Source: Pestalotiopsis fici W106-1 (taxonomy: Eukaryota; Ascomycota; Sordariomycetes; Amphisphaeriales; Sporocadaceae). Taken from it: 64,000 nt of DNA. Location of the stretch: positions 4,547,022-4,611,021 of the forward strand of contig NW_006917091.1 of assembly GCF_000516985.1 (NCBI RefSeq). The letters run 5' to 3'. Both the position numbers and the translations under genes were made by a program. Positions 1-11,177 of the stretch are shown here, one piece after another (position 1 is the stretch's first letter; every line of letters starts with the position of its first letter). Below the pieces are notes generated by a model that ran no database searches, had not been told where the DNA came from, and saw only the letters and a program-made list of their open reading frames with translations.

Positions 1-422
1 TATGGATGGAGTCAGGTTCAGGTACCTTTGCCCGTTGCGAGTTTTGACTTACGCCAATCAATTTTGACGTAGACGTCCAAGTCTCCAGGGTTTCTCTCAG
101 CGCTTGTCCGTTGGGACTGGGTTAGGGAAAAGAGCGAGAGCGAGGGAAAGAGTAGCCAAAGGACTCAAGGAACAAGAGAGGGACAAAAAAAAAAAAATCA
201 AGCAAGTTACCCTTCCCACACCCCCACTGAGAAAAAGGTCAGATGTTCTCGCGCTTCCCACACCTTGTTCAGTCAGATCTGCAGCCACATCTCTGTTGTT
301 CCGATATGAGGCAGTGCGCGCGCTTCGATACCTGACCGCCTCACTATCTTTTTTCTACTACTACCTATTATCAATCTCCGTCTATCGTCTCACCTAGTTG
401 CAGCTTACATATGGTGTCGATC

Positions 423-464
423 ATGCCTCCGAAGGAACCTCGCCGCAAGACCTATCGCAGTTGA
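423..464 (+). promoter_or_regulatory. possible upstream ORF (13 codons)
   Basis: An ATG at 423 opens a 13-codon frame (MPPKEPRRKTYRS) closed by TGA at 462-464, about 250 bases before the proposed start of the zinc-finger protein. If the transcript begins upstream of it, it would be a translated leader peptide that lowers downstream initiation. The transcription start is unknown, so this is only an inference. Confidence 0.2.
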
Positions 465-609
465 TGCATGCTATTGTCTATCTTTTCTCTGCTACTAGTC
501 CATTTCAGTTTATCAACCAAAATACCCCCATTATTATTTCTCACATGTTATATGTGTAAATCTCAAGGTGGTGGAGCGACTTTGAAGGTAGAGAGCGAGT
601 GAGTGCGCG

Positions 610-648
610 AGGCACACACACACACACTCACACTCACACACACAAACA
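610..648. repeat. (CA)n / CTCACA microsatellite
   Basis: A run of CA dinucleotides interrupted by CT lies about 70 bases upstream of the zinc-finger start codon, probably in the 5' leader. Confidence 0.8.
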
Positions 649-716
649 AGCTTTGGCCTGGCGCAGCCTGGCAAGCAGTGTGTGTGAGAGAGCCTGAGTG
701 AGGCGGCGGGAAGAAT

Positions 717-3700
717 ATGGCTGCCGACCTGTCGTCGAGAGAGACTCGACACGATCGTCGCGGCTCTCGCGGCCTCGACAATTCGGTCGCCTCTGTCTTC
801 GACCCTGCACTGGACCATACTATCAGGCAATTATTTGAACAACAGGCCGACATCCAAGCAAAACTTGCTGCTTTACTACCCGCCAAATATGTCCCGAATT
901 CACATCTCGAGCGTAACATGCTACGCCTCAAGCTGATGGCACTTGAGATATACGCACAGAATCAAAGTCAGTATATAGTTAACACCGCCCCCAAAAAAAA
1001 GACATTCCGATAACACGAAATCCGTGTCTCCTGCTGACACAACATCTGTTCAACCAAAAAGACCTCTCAACGACAGCCCCAATCCTGTCCGAGGTTGAAG
1101 AAGCCCGCACGCTACAATACAAATGTGAATGCATAGAGAGTTTGTTGATAGACCGAGGTAGGCATCTTCCATACTATGCAGAGGAAATACACGAAATTAA
1201 ACCCACATCTTGTCGCTAGGCGTGGATATACATGACCCAAAGTTGCTAGAAACCCTCAAGTCATATGTCAAGGACGATGCACCATTGGGGTTTGGCGCAT
1301 GGATCGATAAAAACATTTCCCACCATGATCCAGTGTTTCGCAGCTGGAGGATGAGAGAATCGCTGCCGCTCATATCACGAAACCAAGCGTCGTATAAATG
1401 TTGGGATGACCGCTGCGTCAACTATATATACGGGTTTTCCAGCCCAGATGACCGGGATCGGCACCTCAGAGAGCACCGGTCTCCCGTCCGGGGAGATTCG
1501 GGCATCTCTGTTGGCAGCGTTGTTCCCATGGCCTTTCAAGACCCGGTGCCGGTGCGATCTTTTGTTTCGGACCAGCTTCATAAGAGTCCGCCAGTGGCTC
1601 TACCGCGTCTCACGGTCCCGGCGACCTTGCCACCTTTGGCCGCCGTCAACCAGCCGCGAGATCGGCGCGAATCGCTCGCAGGATTTGGGCTTGTGCATGA
1701 GCTACCGATACAACAGAGAGGCTCCGTGGACTCGGAAGTCGACCCGCTTCTGCCACCCCTCAAGAGAAGTCGCGTTGGTTATGGGCGGCTGGAGTCAATT
1801 GGCGAGCTGAGACTTCCCCGTGAGTCAGGGCCATGCTTGCGCTGCAAAGTTCAAGCAAAGCCGTGCGACTCCCAGGACAACTGTCACTTTTGTCTCGAAC
1901 CTCCCATGTCTCCGAATGAAGACTTTTGGCATGTTCTGGGATGCCAAAGAACGTCCTTGGCGGCCTTGGCTGATCATATGCTGCCAGAACTTTTGTCCCC
2001 CAGGCAAGTACAAACCCCAATTACTTCGCCCATGGCTCGAAGGCGCACCATGAATGACTATCTGGAACGAACTTATATCATCGGTCCTGCCATGGCCCAA
2101 GTAGCCAAGACCCATTTGGATTTTAACGATGGTTTCTGGTGGACTGAGGACTTGGCTACGTTGCCAACAGCGAACCCCACGGCTGCGGCATTTGCAAAGG
2201 ACCCAATCGATGGCTCCCCTCCAGTACTCAAGGTTCTAGCAGCAAGTTGGAATGTCGAGGGCGTTGCCTTCCAATTTTGGAACATATTCAAGTTGAGTGG
2301 ATATCTGTCAAGAAACCGCGAAGCCGAGAGGCAGGATTTTCCAGTACTGTACCGGGCGAAATTGCTTCTGAGAGAGATTCTCTTCTACGACCTACAGCAA
2401 CCTGAGCCATCCATTAGGACAGACGTAAACGTCTCGAATGCCCAGCTTCTGCCCGACGATATGGACTATGACAGCCGAAATAGGCTATTGTATAATTGCA
2501 TGACACAGTTTCTCCAGTCATTCGAGAGCAGTACGTTACGCCGAGTGCCATCGGATCCGAAAAGTTGGTTAGCTACATTCTTCTCGCTGTGTATTTTCAG
2601 TATCATCCGGACCATTTTGGCAGATCTGGTCTCAACGTCAAGCCGCAACGACGCAGCATCTTCTCTGACCGGACAGCCTTTCTCCAACGGCGCCCTGGCT
2701 ATGCATAGCGTGTATAAAGTTCTCGTCAGCGTGTTCGCTTGGTCGTCGCCCATGATGCTCGATGAGCTGCCGCAGGATATAGATGGGAGTGATCATTCAC
2801 TGCTCATAAGCACCAACGACACACTTCGGAGAGAGCTCTGGGGAACATGGGGTATCAATTCGACCAGAGATTTCCTGCTGAGCCTGGGTAGTGGCTACCT
2901 GGCTGATAACTCAGGATTCAATGGTTTTTTCAGACAACGAACACCTGTCTACCGGACGGTCTCTTATCAGCCTGTAATTGTTCCGGGTCAGACTGCAGAG
3001 GCACTGATGAAACCGACGCCAGAGTGGCAATCGATCGAGGCCTGGGGTCCCAGAAATGAGATTGAATTGGCGCCGACTGTCTTTGGGGTTGAATCAGCCA
3101 GGAGGCACACAGTGGGAGAAAGCCCGGCGTTCACTCGTGCTATATCTAGGGGTCTGGCTTCTCCCACAAAACTGAGGACGTCTTACCAACGGCCACCGTT
3201 GCGTCGTGTGTTTTGCAATAAGTGTAATGAGTATCCGGAAGGCTTCCGCGGCGAACATGAGCTACGAAGGCACAATGACGCCAAGCATGCTGCGCTGGTC
3301 AAGAGATGGGTTTGTACGGAACCGCAGAATCACAGCGCCGGTGCGCTACAACCAGCAGTGCCTCTGGTCAAGTGTAAAGCTTGTGTCACACAGAAGCGCT
3401 ACGGTGCCTACTACAATGCAGCTGCACATTTGCGCCGCGCTCACTTTAATCCACATCGCGGTGGCAAGGCCAGCGGAGACTGGCCGCCAATGACCATTCT
3501 GAAAGACTGGATGCGGGAAGTACGACAGTCTGTTGACGTGAACGAGAACAATGACGACTCTAGCGGGGACGAAGACAACGACATCAGGATGATTGAAGAG
3601 TATGCCATGCCGAGGCAACCGTCCTTTTCCGAAGCGCCGCGCCTGGCACCAGCACCGTTGCCGCAGGGTCCAGGACAACTGATAGCTCCGTCAATAGGGT

Positions 3701-4551
3701 CTTCGATAGCCCCTTCGTCCTTGGAGAGCACCATGCACAGCAGTCCGATTACTCCCAAAATCGAAGATAACCGGAACCGATGTCCCCATCCGGACTGCGG
3801 GAGAGTCTTCAAGGATCTCGCCGCGCATATGCTAACACATCAGGAGGAGCGCCCTGAGAAATGCCCTATTGAGACGTGCGAATACCATATCAAGGGCTTT
3901 GCGCGCAAGTACGACAAGAATCGGCACGCCCTCACGCACTACAAGGGGACCATGGTCTGCCCCTTTTGTCCGGGGCCTGGCACAGCCTACGAAAAGGCCT
4001 TCAACCGCGCCGATGTGTTCAAGCGACATTTGACTGCTGTCCACAATGTTGAGCAGACGCCGCCAAACAGCCGCAAAATGATCATGACGGGCGGCGGGTC
4101 CTCGCGAGCCGGCGATGCCCGCTGTTCCATCTGTCAGGCCCGATTCTCGACGGCACAGGAATTCTACGAGCATCTTGACGACTGTGTGCTCAACGTCATT
4201 GTGTAAGTATAATCGAAACCCCCGTCCCTCCACATCCCATCGTGGATCCTTGCTTGGAAAATCATGGTGGCGGCAAATAAGATACGAAACTAACATGTTC
4301 ACTCTACCAGCGTACCGACCACCCCCAAGCCGTCGCGAGAATCGGCCTCCGTCTCACCACACAAGACGGAATCAAAGGATACCAGTCCGCCGCCCACCAC
4401 GAGCGAAGAGCAGTCGGAAATCATTGTCAAGACCACTGCGGAATACAACGCCGACGAGGTCAAGGACATTGCCGCTTCTGCCTCGGAGCTGGCTGAACGA
4501 GGAGGCAACGAGGATAAAATGGAGTTGGATTCGGATCAAGGGGCGGAGTAA
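717..4551 (+). CDS. C2H2-type zinc-finger protein, probable transcription regulator
   Basis: Four exons join in phase: 717-966, 1077-1157, 1220-4202 and 4311-4551, giving about 1184 residues. Donors are GTCAGT, GTAGGC and GTAAGT; acceptors are ACAG, CTAG and CCAG. An N-terminal C-x4-C...H-x4-H finger lies near residue 171. A Cys-rich stretch near 310 (CLRCKVQAKPCD, then CHFC) resembles a Zn2Cys6-like knuckle seen in a group of ascomycete C2H2 proteins. At least three fingers lie near the C-terminus (RCPHPDCGRVF..., KCPIETCEYHIKGF..., RCSICQARF...H...C). The last exon is an acidic, Ser/Thr-rich tail. The large middle (about 350-750) has no motif I recognise. By family it should be a nuclear DNA- or RNA-binding protein; the target is unknown. 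The start was chosen as the only ATG that opens the first exon. Confidence 0.85.
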
Positions 4552-5030
4552 GGAACCAGAGTTTTCATGCCGCCAGAATATGGCAAGGCTTTGTGGCGTT
4601 TTGCAAGATTTATATGTTATTCCCCCCCTTTTTTTATATTTGTTTTATCCTCTCGCTTGAACTTGCATATACTGGTCACATTTGGGGCTTTCTTGGTGGT
4701 CATTATCATTACATTTCTCGATACCAGAGCATATATTTGCCCGACGCATTAATATGCAAATTTGAATTAACCCATTTTCTTGCAGTTCGTGAACCTCTCA
4801 CTTGTGTAAGAGACACTGCAGTATTGTTACGCTACATATGGTAGCTATATATATAAATGAGATATGCAAGACTTGTACCGGTTGCATATAGCCATTATGT
4901 AGAAAGACGATTTCAAGTTCAAGATTCACCCATCCGCCCTCAAGAAACAAAAAATGGCCAGTCTCAAGGCCGTGTCCAACAAGTAATGATTTCCCAAACC
5001 TGTGAGGTCTAAAGACAGAAGCTGTCTCGC
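4552..5030. other. convergent 3' region
   Basis: This is the space between the 3' ends of the zinc-finger gene (+) and the CorA-like gene (-). It is AT-rich, with T-rich runs near 4620-4650 and TATATATAAATGA near 4848, consistent with two overlapping 3' UTRs. No coding exon is seen. Confidence 0.5.
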
Positions 5031-7247
5031 TCATTCATCATCGTCGTCATCGTTGCCGCCACCCCAGACAGAGCGTATCCTACCAGAAAAGGCGTCGGAC
5101 CACTCATCGAGCACGTCGCTAAAGAACATGAGCATGCGGCCGAAAAAGGTCAGGCTCAGAAAAGAGACGCCAATGGTGATGCCAAAGGTGATCCAGTACG
5201 TCGATGCCGTCCACTGAATGTACATGTCCTCAATCTGGATGGAGAAGAAGGCCGTGATGAAGCCGACGGGCAGGAAAAAGACGCTGAGCTTGGCGAGCAG
5301 GGTGGCGCTGCGCGTTAGACGCGCCGTAGCCGTTGAGTCTTTTTGCTGCGTCAGGTTAAAGTACTAAAATCGTGGTAAAAGGTTTTTTTTGGTAAGCTTG
5401 TGAAAGATGATACGCCGGGAAAACGTTTCCGCTCGTGTTGACTTGGCTGACTTACAGTACCCTGGAGCGCATTAATCTCCTCAAAGTGCCCTTCAATGGT
5501 ATTGAGCATGACGCCCTTTAGGCGGTCCCGGAGACGGTCAAACCGTTGCAGCGCCGAAGCCGTCAGAAAGACCTTGCGTTGGGGGTCGGCTCCCATGAGC
5601 ATGGACTCGGAAAGATTCGATTCGGAGTTTATCAGGATCGAGGTGCCCAAGTGGTCAAGCGACGGTGCACTGCCTGGTCTTCTCGTGGCGGTTATGATCT
5701 TGCCAATGACAATCATGTAGTTCTCAAAGAGGTGCTTGAGAGTGCGCAAATCCTTGCTGAGGAGATGAAGAGGCTTGATAATGTCGCGGCTCTTGACACG
5801 GCTCTTGCGCTCCTTTTGGTTTCATCACCCATGTTAGTATATTACACAACGAACCAGAATGGATGTATGAAGGAGGATGGCTTGGTTCACGTACGGCGCT
5901 GCCAAGAACTTTTGGGCTCTGGGTACTATGTTAGTCACTAGGCGTGAAATAGTCTTGGAAAGAAGCTCACAAGGTCTTCCAATATTCTACCCGCTTCCTT
6001 GAGCGGACCGGCAGCGGAATAGTCTTCAAACAGGTAATAGAAGAGGCTGCTTGTGGCATCGTCCTCCGGAGTTGAAGTTGGATTGGATTCTATCGGGGCA
6101 AAGTCCGAGTTGACTCTACCGAGCTCGGCCTTGCCCGAACGTTGCAAGGCATCGGACCATGCTTGCCTGATTGAGTTTTGAGAGAGTGGCAGATTCTCGT
6201 ACAAGCTCATGCCATGTGTTGACTGTTGTATCAAAACATCGAGTGAATTTTGCCGCATATTCCTCAACTGATCTTGTTTCCACCTTCCTGCGTCGAGTTC
6301 CTTTGGCGCAGCTTCGAGGTCAGGGCTTTCGTTCAATGTAATGACGGTATCTGGAATAATTAGAGACTAGCACGAATGATTGTTACATAGCAGCTCAAAG
6401 ACGTACGATCATCGCACAAGACTAGCCAGAGCCAGTGCTTGGGCGGCAGGAAGTTCTCATTGATGTCGGACCCCGGATTGCGTGTCGCTGGACGCTTGTA
6501 CAGCCAGTGATCGCCGACACAGAGGGCTATATAGCAAAGATATTAGAGACACCCAGCGCAGTCAAACTGTGGAGTAGTACGTGCCTTTTTCTGTATGGTC
6601 GATGGAGAAGTAGTTGACAGTATTCTTGAGTAGAAGGAAGAGTTCAATTTCTTCGCCCTGTGGAAGAGGTGAGGCGTCTTGCTTTCCTTGAACCACAGGA
6701 CTGGATGTCGAAGAATCGTCATTCACGTTGCCTTTTTCCAGGTCGTGCGGGCGTGTAGGGGTAGTCTGTGACCCTTCCAGATTCAAGGTGGATGGGTTCT
6801 TGTTGCCTGAAGCAGCAGACTTCTTCTTTCGGCCTTGCTTGGTGACTTCTTGCTCGTATTTATCATTCTTCATTAACGATTTCAACCTCTTGGAGAAGGC
6901 ATATTTATCTCCGATGACTTCCACAATGTCCTTGGATCTACTGGTTTCCCAAATATTGCTGGAATCGAAGCGGTCAGTGATTGACTCCTAGTGAAGAAGA
7001 CGCTCAATAAAGCAACTTACATCCATCGGATTGGGTACTTTGCATCTCTCTGGTGCCCGCCCAACATGGCCTTGAAATGGTCCTGCTTGAGATCTCGAAC
7101 GACCCGCGCATTGTTTGGACCAAACTCGAGTACAAAGTTCTCGCATTCTCCGGCTACAGCCTTGGTGTGAGTCTCGTCAAAGACGTGCTTGTCATCGAAA
7201 TCCTTCCAGTCGATGGCGGGCGCCGATGTGACCGTCTCGGAAGCCAT
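5031..7247 (-). CDS. CorA-like two-helix membrane protein
   Basis: Seven exons on the minus strand (7021-7247, 6585-6958, 6407-6526, 5971-6350, 5895-5918, 5456-5812, 5031-5363) join in phase to about 604 residues. The N-terminal two-thirds is soluble and charged, with a Lys/Ser-rich insert near 120-170. The C-terminus has a helical stretch (LRDRLKGVMLNTIEGHFEEI) followed by two hydrophobic helices, LSVFFLPVGFITAFFSIQ and YWITFGITIGVSFLSLTFFG, and an Asp-rich tail. This is the layout of the CorA Mg2+ transporter superfamily, but the GMN signature after the first helix is absent (ITAFFSIQIEDM there). Fungal proteins of this type are often annotated only as CorA-like, so cation transport is not assured. 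Intron 2 appears to use a GC-AG pair, and exon 5 is only 24 nt. Confidence 0.8.
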
Positions 7248-8236
7248 CTTGAACAGCAGCGGTACTAACTAGTGTGACGATATAGTTGGCGCGATGTCAG
7301 TCAGAACAAAGGGAGTATATAAAGTCAAGACATAATCGCTCCCCGTAACTGCAGTTTGTTTTAAAAAAGAAACGTGTTGTCCAGCACAGTGAGAAGAAAG
7401 AGTACGACGAGGCTACAGCCCGGTACTTTGTGTGTGGATTTCTAAATGTTCAAAGGTCTCAGCCGACAGACGCAGCTGACTTGGCTTCTCATGTGCTGCG
7501 GCTTTGGGGGGCTGCCTGATCCATGTCGCGCTAGTGTGGTTGCGCAGCGCCTACAAGCAATCCCACTTCTAGGGTACTTAGTTCCCTACACTACAACACC
7601 TGCATACCTACGTATTGTGGTCATGTACCAGAGTATTTGCACTTTCATTGGGCGCCTACATGCTGTATGCCTATGTACCCACCTGTTCAAGCATTTCCCA
7701 TATGCCAGCCACACTGTGGTGGTCGATTACCTGTAAGGTAGATTGGCAGGTAGGTACGCTGACCTTGCCACAAAGAGCCCCCGACAGCTGCTACCAAATA
7801 TAAGTGTAGGTGACTGACCCCCAGCCCAGCCCAGCCCAGCCCCCAAATTGTCGGAATCACCATCCATTCTTGGCGAGACAAATAATAAACTGTTCCTTCT
7901 TCCGAGTACACACAACGTTATGACTCTTCGCAGCCAAATCTCATTAGTGACTCATGTCTCTCTCCAGACATCCAGGGTGAATGTTTTATTAAAGATCATA
8001 CAACCTTTCCCCTTGTATATGATGGAAACTCTACTTATATTTCTGTAAGTACGAATAGTTGCCGGTTTCCGAAATATTGTCCCCACTGTTTAGGCACTAA
8101 ACTAGCACTAGGTGCGCTATACTCGCTCTCGAGTCTTGACACTTACACGTGCCGTACCGTGTGCTCCAAAAAGAGAAATGGAAACCTGATAACTATACAA
8201 ACGGATATCCATAAACAATAAGATCGCGCAGCCACC
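7248..8236. other. divergent intergenic region
   Basis: This lies between the starts of the CorA-like gene (-) and the GNAT gene (+). AGTATATAAAGTC near 7313 could be a TATA-like element. Tandem CCCAG units sit near 7821-7845. No credible exon is seen. Confidence 0.45.
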
Positions 8237-9022
8237 ATGACTTTAAGCAGTCTAGAAGACCCAACTTGGGCCATCGAGAGTATACCCGCAGACGAGGCAG
8301 GTTTCGCCTTTTACCTGAGCGAGTACAAACCCTTCAGACTGACCGCCTTGCGCGAGGACCCCAACGGTAAGGGCACCACCCCCCTTCACACTACAATTGT
8401 ATAGGTCAGAAGACCGTTACCTCTGTCCGGGAATAACACACTGTCGAAAACAGCATTTGGCTCGAATTACGAGAGAGAAATCGCATTTGTCGATGAGTAC
8501 TGGTATAGGCGCCTACACAAACCCATTGCCAAAACATTCATAGCCGTCCGTCTACGAGACCGTCGAATCCTGGCTGCTACGACTGTTTTTGGGCCCATGC
8601 CTAGCCAAGAAGTCATGTCCAATCCAGCGGCGGCGGCTGCTGCTGCCGCCGACATAACCGTCATCTCTACTTCAGCCAGTGTGGAACAGAGCAATTATGC
8701 CGACGGCGCCCACCTACTTTACCAATTTACCGGCGTCTACACCCGCGCCGAGGTCCGGCGTCAGGGACTTGGCCAGGCCTTGAGTAAAGTCGCGGCCGAA
8801 TATGCGCACACCGACGCCCGACGGCGCGGCGGCCGCTGCCGGCTCGCATTGGACGTGTACACGACAAATACGGCTGCTATTGCCTTTTATCAAAAATGCG
8901 GATTCGTGGTGGGCGGGCCCCGGCCCGTCGACGAGGATACTGACGATGCTCGCCCTGAAGTGGTCATGTATTACCGTGATACAGCAAGTGGGATTGAGAA
9001 GACTGGTAATGATGCTGGATGA
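8237..9022 (+). CDS. GNAT-family N-acetyltransferase
   Basis: Two exons, 8237-8366 and 8454-9022, give about 232 residues. The ATG sits in a strong context (GCCACCATGA). The acetyl-CoA-binding motif A is clear: VYTRAEVRRQGLGQAL, with R-x-x-G-x-G after a beta strand. It is followed by LALDVYTTNTAAIAFYQKCGF, the typical motif B with the Asn and Tyr of GNAT enzymes. A poly-Ala run of nine residues near 115-125 is an insert in the loop before motif A. Such enzymes move an acetyl group from acetyl-CoA to an amine; this substrate cannot be told from sequence. No signal peptide is visible, so it is probably cytosolic or nuclear. Confidence 0.85.
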
Positions 9023-9459
9023 TGAGAGCTTTAGGTAGCTAATCATAAAGACACCTCTAGATTATACTGTCAGAACATACACGTTCTGTCTGGCTCGACT
9101 GAACATGGTGCATTTGGATGAAAATCTGGGCTACTGATTTTGATCGAATCATGAGCCGTGATCGCGTCGTTCTAGACTACACATCCTACACATGTTCATT
9201 CGTTGCAACGACCAAGGTCACAGGAAAAGGCCGCATGTATTCATAAATTTCAAAAATTTGTAAATTAAACAGCACAAGTGACAAACTTGATGTATTTCTT
9301 TTAACTCTAATCTCAGTAGATGCAACCGAAACACCCAGCTCTGCAATTCAAATTCATGACCCAGGACCCAATAATAAACGAGCGTATAAATCATGACAAC
9401 ATGGAGATACAAGTCAGGTAAACCACAACCAGGGAATTTAATCTTTCCCCCGCTTCACC
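9023..9459. other. convergent 3' region
   Basis: AT-rich sequence between the 3' ends of the GNAT gene (+) and the GPI-type protein (-). No coding exon is seen. Confidence 0.5.
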
Positions 9460-10103
9460 TCACATGAACAAGGCAAAGGCAATACCGACACCAGCAATCG
9501 TTACCAACCCTCCAGAATTGCTCAAGAGGATCTCGGAGCGCGCAGCCGCGCCCTGGACAACAGGCGTGCTCGTGCTTGTAGACGAGGCACCAGCGCGAGC
9601 CGCCGACGAAGAGGCCGAGCCCGAACCTGTTCCTCCCGAGGTTGAGTTGCCCTTGTTGGATCCCGAGTTCTTGCCACCATTGCTGCTACCCGACCCGCTG
9701 CCACTGGTGCCACCAGTTGTTGAATTCTTGCCGCTACCACTATTGCTTCCGCTGTTGTTGTCCGAGCCTCCCGTTGCCTCGCCGGTCGAGTTATTCTTGC
9801 TGCCGCCGTGGTTCTTGCCGCCTCCCTTACCACTGCTTCCCGTCTCGGTGGCCGTCGCGGCTCCCGACTCTGTAGCTGTGGCTGCCGTGTCATTGCTCTT
9901 GCTGCCCTTGTGGTTGGCGCGTATGAAGATCTCGCTCCGCTCGGCCATGGCGGCGTGGTGAGGGACATATTGCTGCCAGACGTGTTAGTCGGGCTGATAT
10001 TCTTGACACCAGACACGATACGGGATAAGAATATTGAACCACTTACTTGTGCTGATACAGCCACAGCTGCAATACTGACAAGGGCGACAGTCGAGAAATG
10101 CAT
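9460..10103 (-). CDS. Ser/Gly/Thr-rich GPI-anchored-type surface protein
   Basis: Two exons, 10047-10103 and 9460-9972, give about 189 residues. Exon 1 encodes exactly the secretion signal (MHFSTVALVSIAAVAVSAQ), split from the body by an intron with GTAAGT donor and GGCAG acceptor. After a short N-terminal segment with ERSEIF, residues about 50-145 are low complexity in Gly, Ser, Asn and Thr with several N-x-S/T sites. The C-terminus ends in a small-residue omega-like region (near SEILLSNSGG) and a hydrophobic tail (LVTIAGVGIAFALFM) with no charged end. This suggests a GPI-anchored, heavily glycosylated cell-wall or plasma-membrane protein. No catalytic domain is seen. Confidence 0.8.
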
Positions 10104-11177
10104 TTTGCTGTTGTTGTTAATCAGATGATTTTTTTTTTCTGTTATTCAAATGCAATGTCAATGATGGAAGATTCAGGATCAGTAAAAATCTGAAGAGTTG
10201 ATGTTGTTATTGCGGTTGGGTCGTTGTAATTGAGCTTGAGATGCCAAGTCGGAACTATGAAAGCGAGTCGTCTAGATTCTTATACGCTTGTCGCCCTCAC
10301 GATAGTCTCACAATTCACGGCTCCGGAGGTATGCCGGACATACGCCAATGATTTACCTAGATGGGACGTGCATAGTCAGTCATGGGGATCCACGATCGCT
10401 TTGCCGAAGTGTCATGCTTCAAGCTGAAGCCCGTCTCAATGTCGTTCTGTAAGAAAGGCGGATCTTCACGATTCCCCTTGATCGTCCGCTTCCAGGTCAC
10501 TCATTCGCAGATGGCTGAAAATAGACTATGCATGCAGCATGTTACAGGATATCAGACGAGCAGACTTGGAGAGGATCCGAGTCATGTCAATCAAAGCCTC
10601 TACAAAAAGTCTGGGGTCGTCTCATGGTGACTTGAGTCGAGGCTCGGCGAATTCCAGTCCAAAGCTCTAAGCTAGTGTCGCAGAGGCAGTAAATATAGGC
10701 CGTGCAGGGATGTTCTAACAGATGCGGCTCTTTTTTTAAAGTTGAAAATCATACTATAATCAGAGGCCAGGGTCTGTCTGAATTTGCGCCAAGCTCGAAA
10801 CATCCTAAGCAGTGGGTTATTCTCTGACACGGACTGAAAGGGCGACATTTTGAAACGCGAAAGCAAGGATGGCTAGGCTTCAGCTACGTTTTGTAGAGCT
10901 TTTCTCTCCCATCTCAATACACAGAACGCCATGGTATTATTCTTACAGCTGCAATTCAGGGTAAGCCAGACTGGCCCATGAATGCCTTCCTACTGCATGA
11001 CAAAGATGTTGCTTTGAATGCATTGAGATGTCGTGTTCTGGATGATGAATATTCGTCAGCGAGATTGAATACGTAGAAAGAAATAACAGTCTTGTGTCGG
11101 TTCGGATAGATTGAGGACACGAGTCCAGCATTATCAGGGCACCGCGTACGAAGCCTTTGACAAAGCAACCCAAGGTT
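10104..11177. other. intergenic region
   Basis: This lies between the 5' end of the GPI-type gene and the 3' end of MSH5. Short open frames occur on both strands, but none has splice support or protein-like composition. A T-rich run at about 10127-10140 belongs to the GPI gene promoter or leader. Confidence 0.4.

Larger units (their letters stand above)
1..716. other. 5' flank of the zinc-finger gene
   Basis: No convincing protein-coding exon is visible. The stretch is pyrimidine-rich in places (about 340-370 and 480-530), as expected for a fungal promoter and 5' leader, and holds a CA-type microsatellite and one short upstream ORF, listed separately. Longer open frames here use non-ATG starts and read low-complexity sequence. 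Confidence 0.5.

Noticed and set aside
9464..9961. 165-codon plus-strand frame rich in Pro, Leu and Val
   Set aside because: It is the antisense of the Ser/Gly-rich GPI-type gene; the minus-strand model has a signal peptide, intron and GPI tail.
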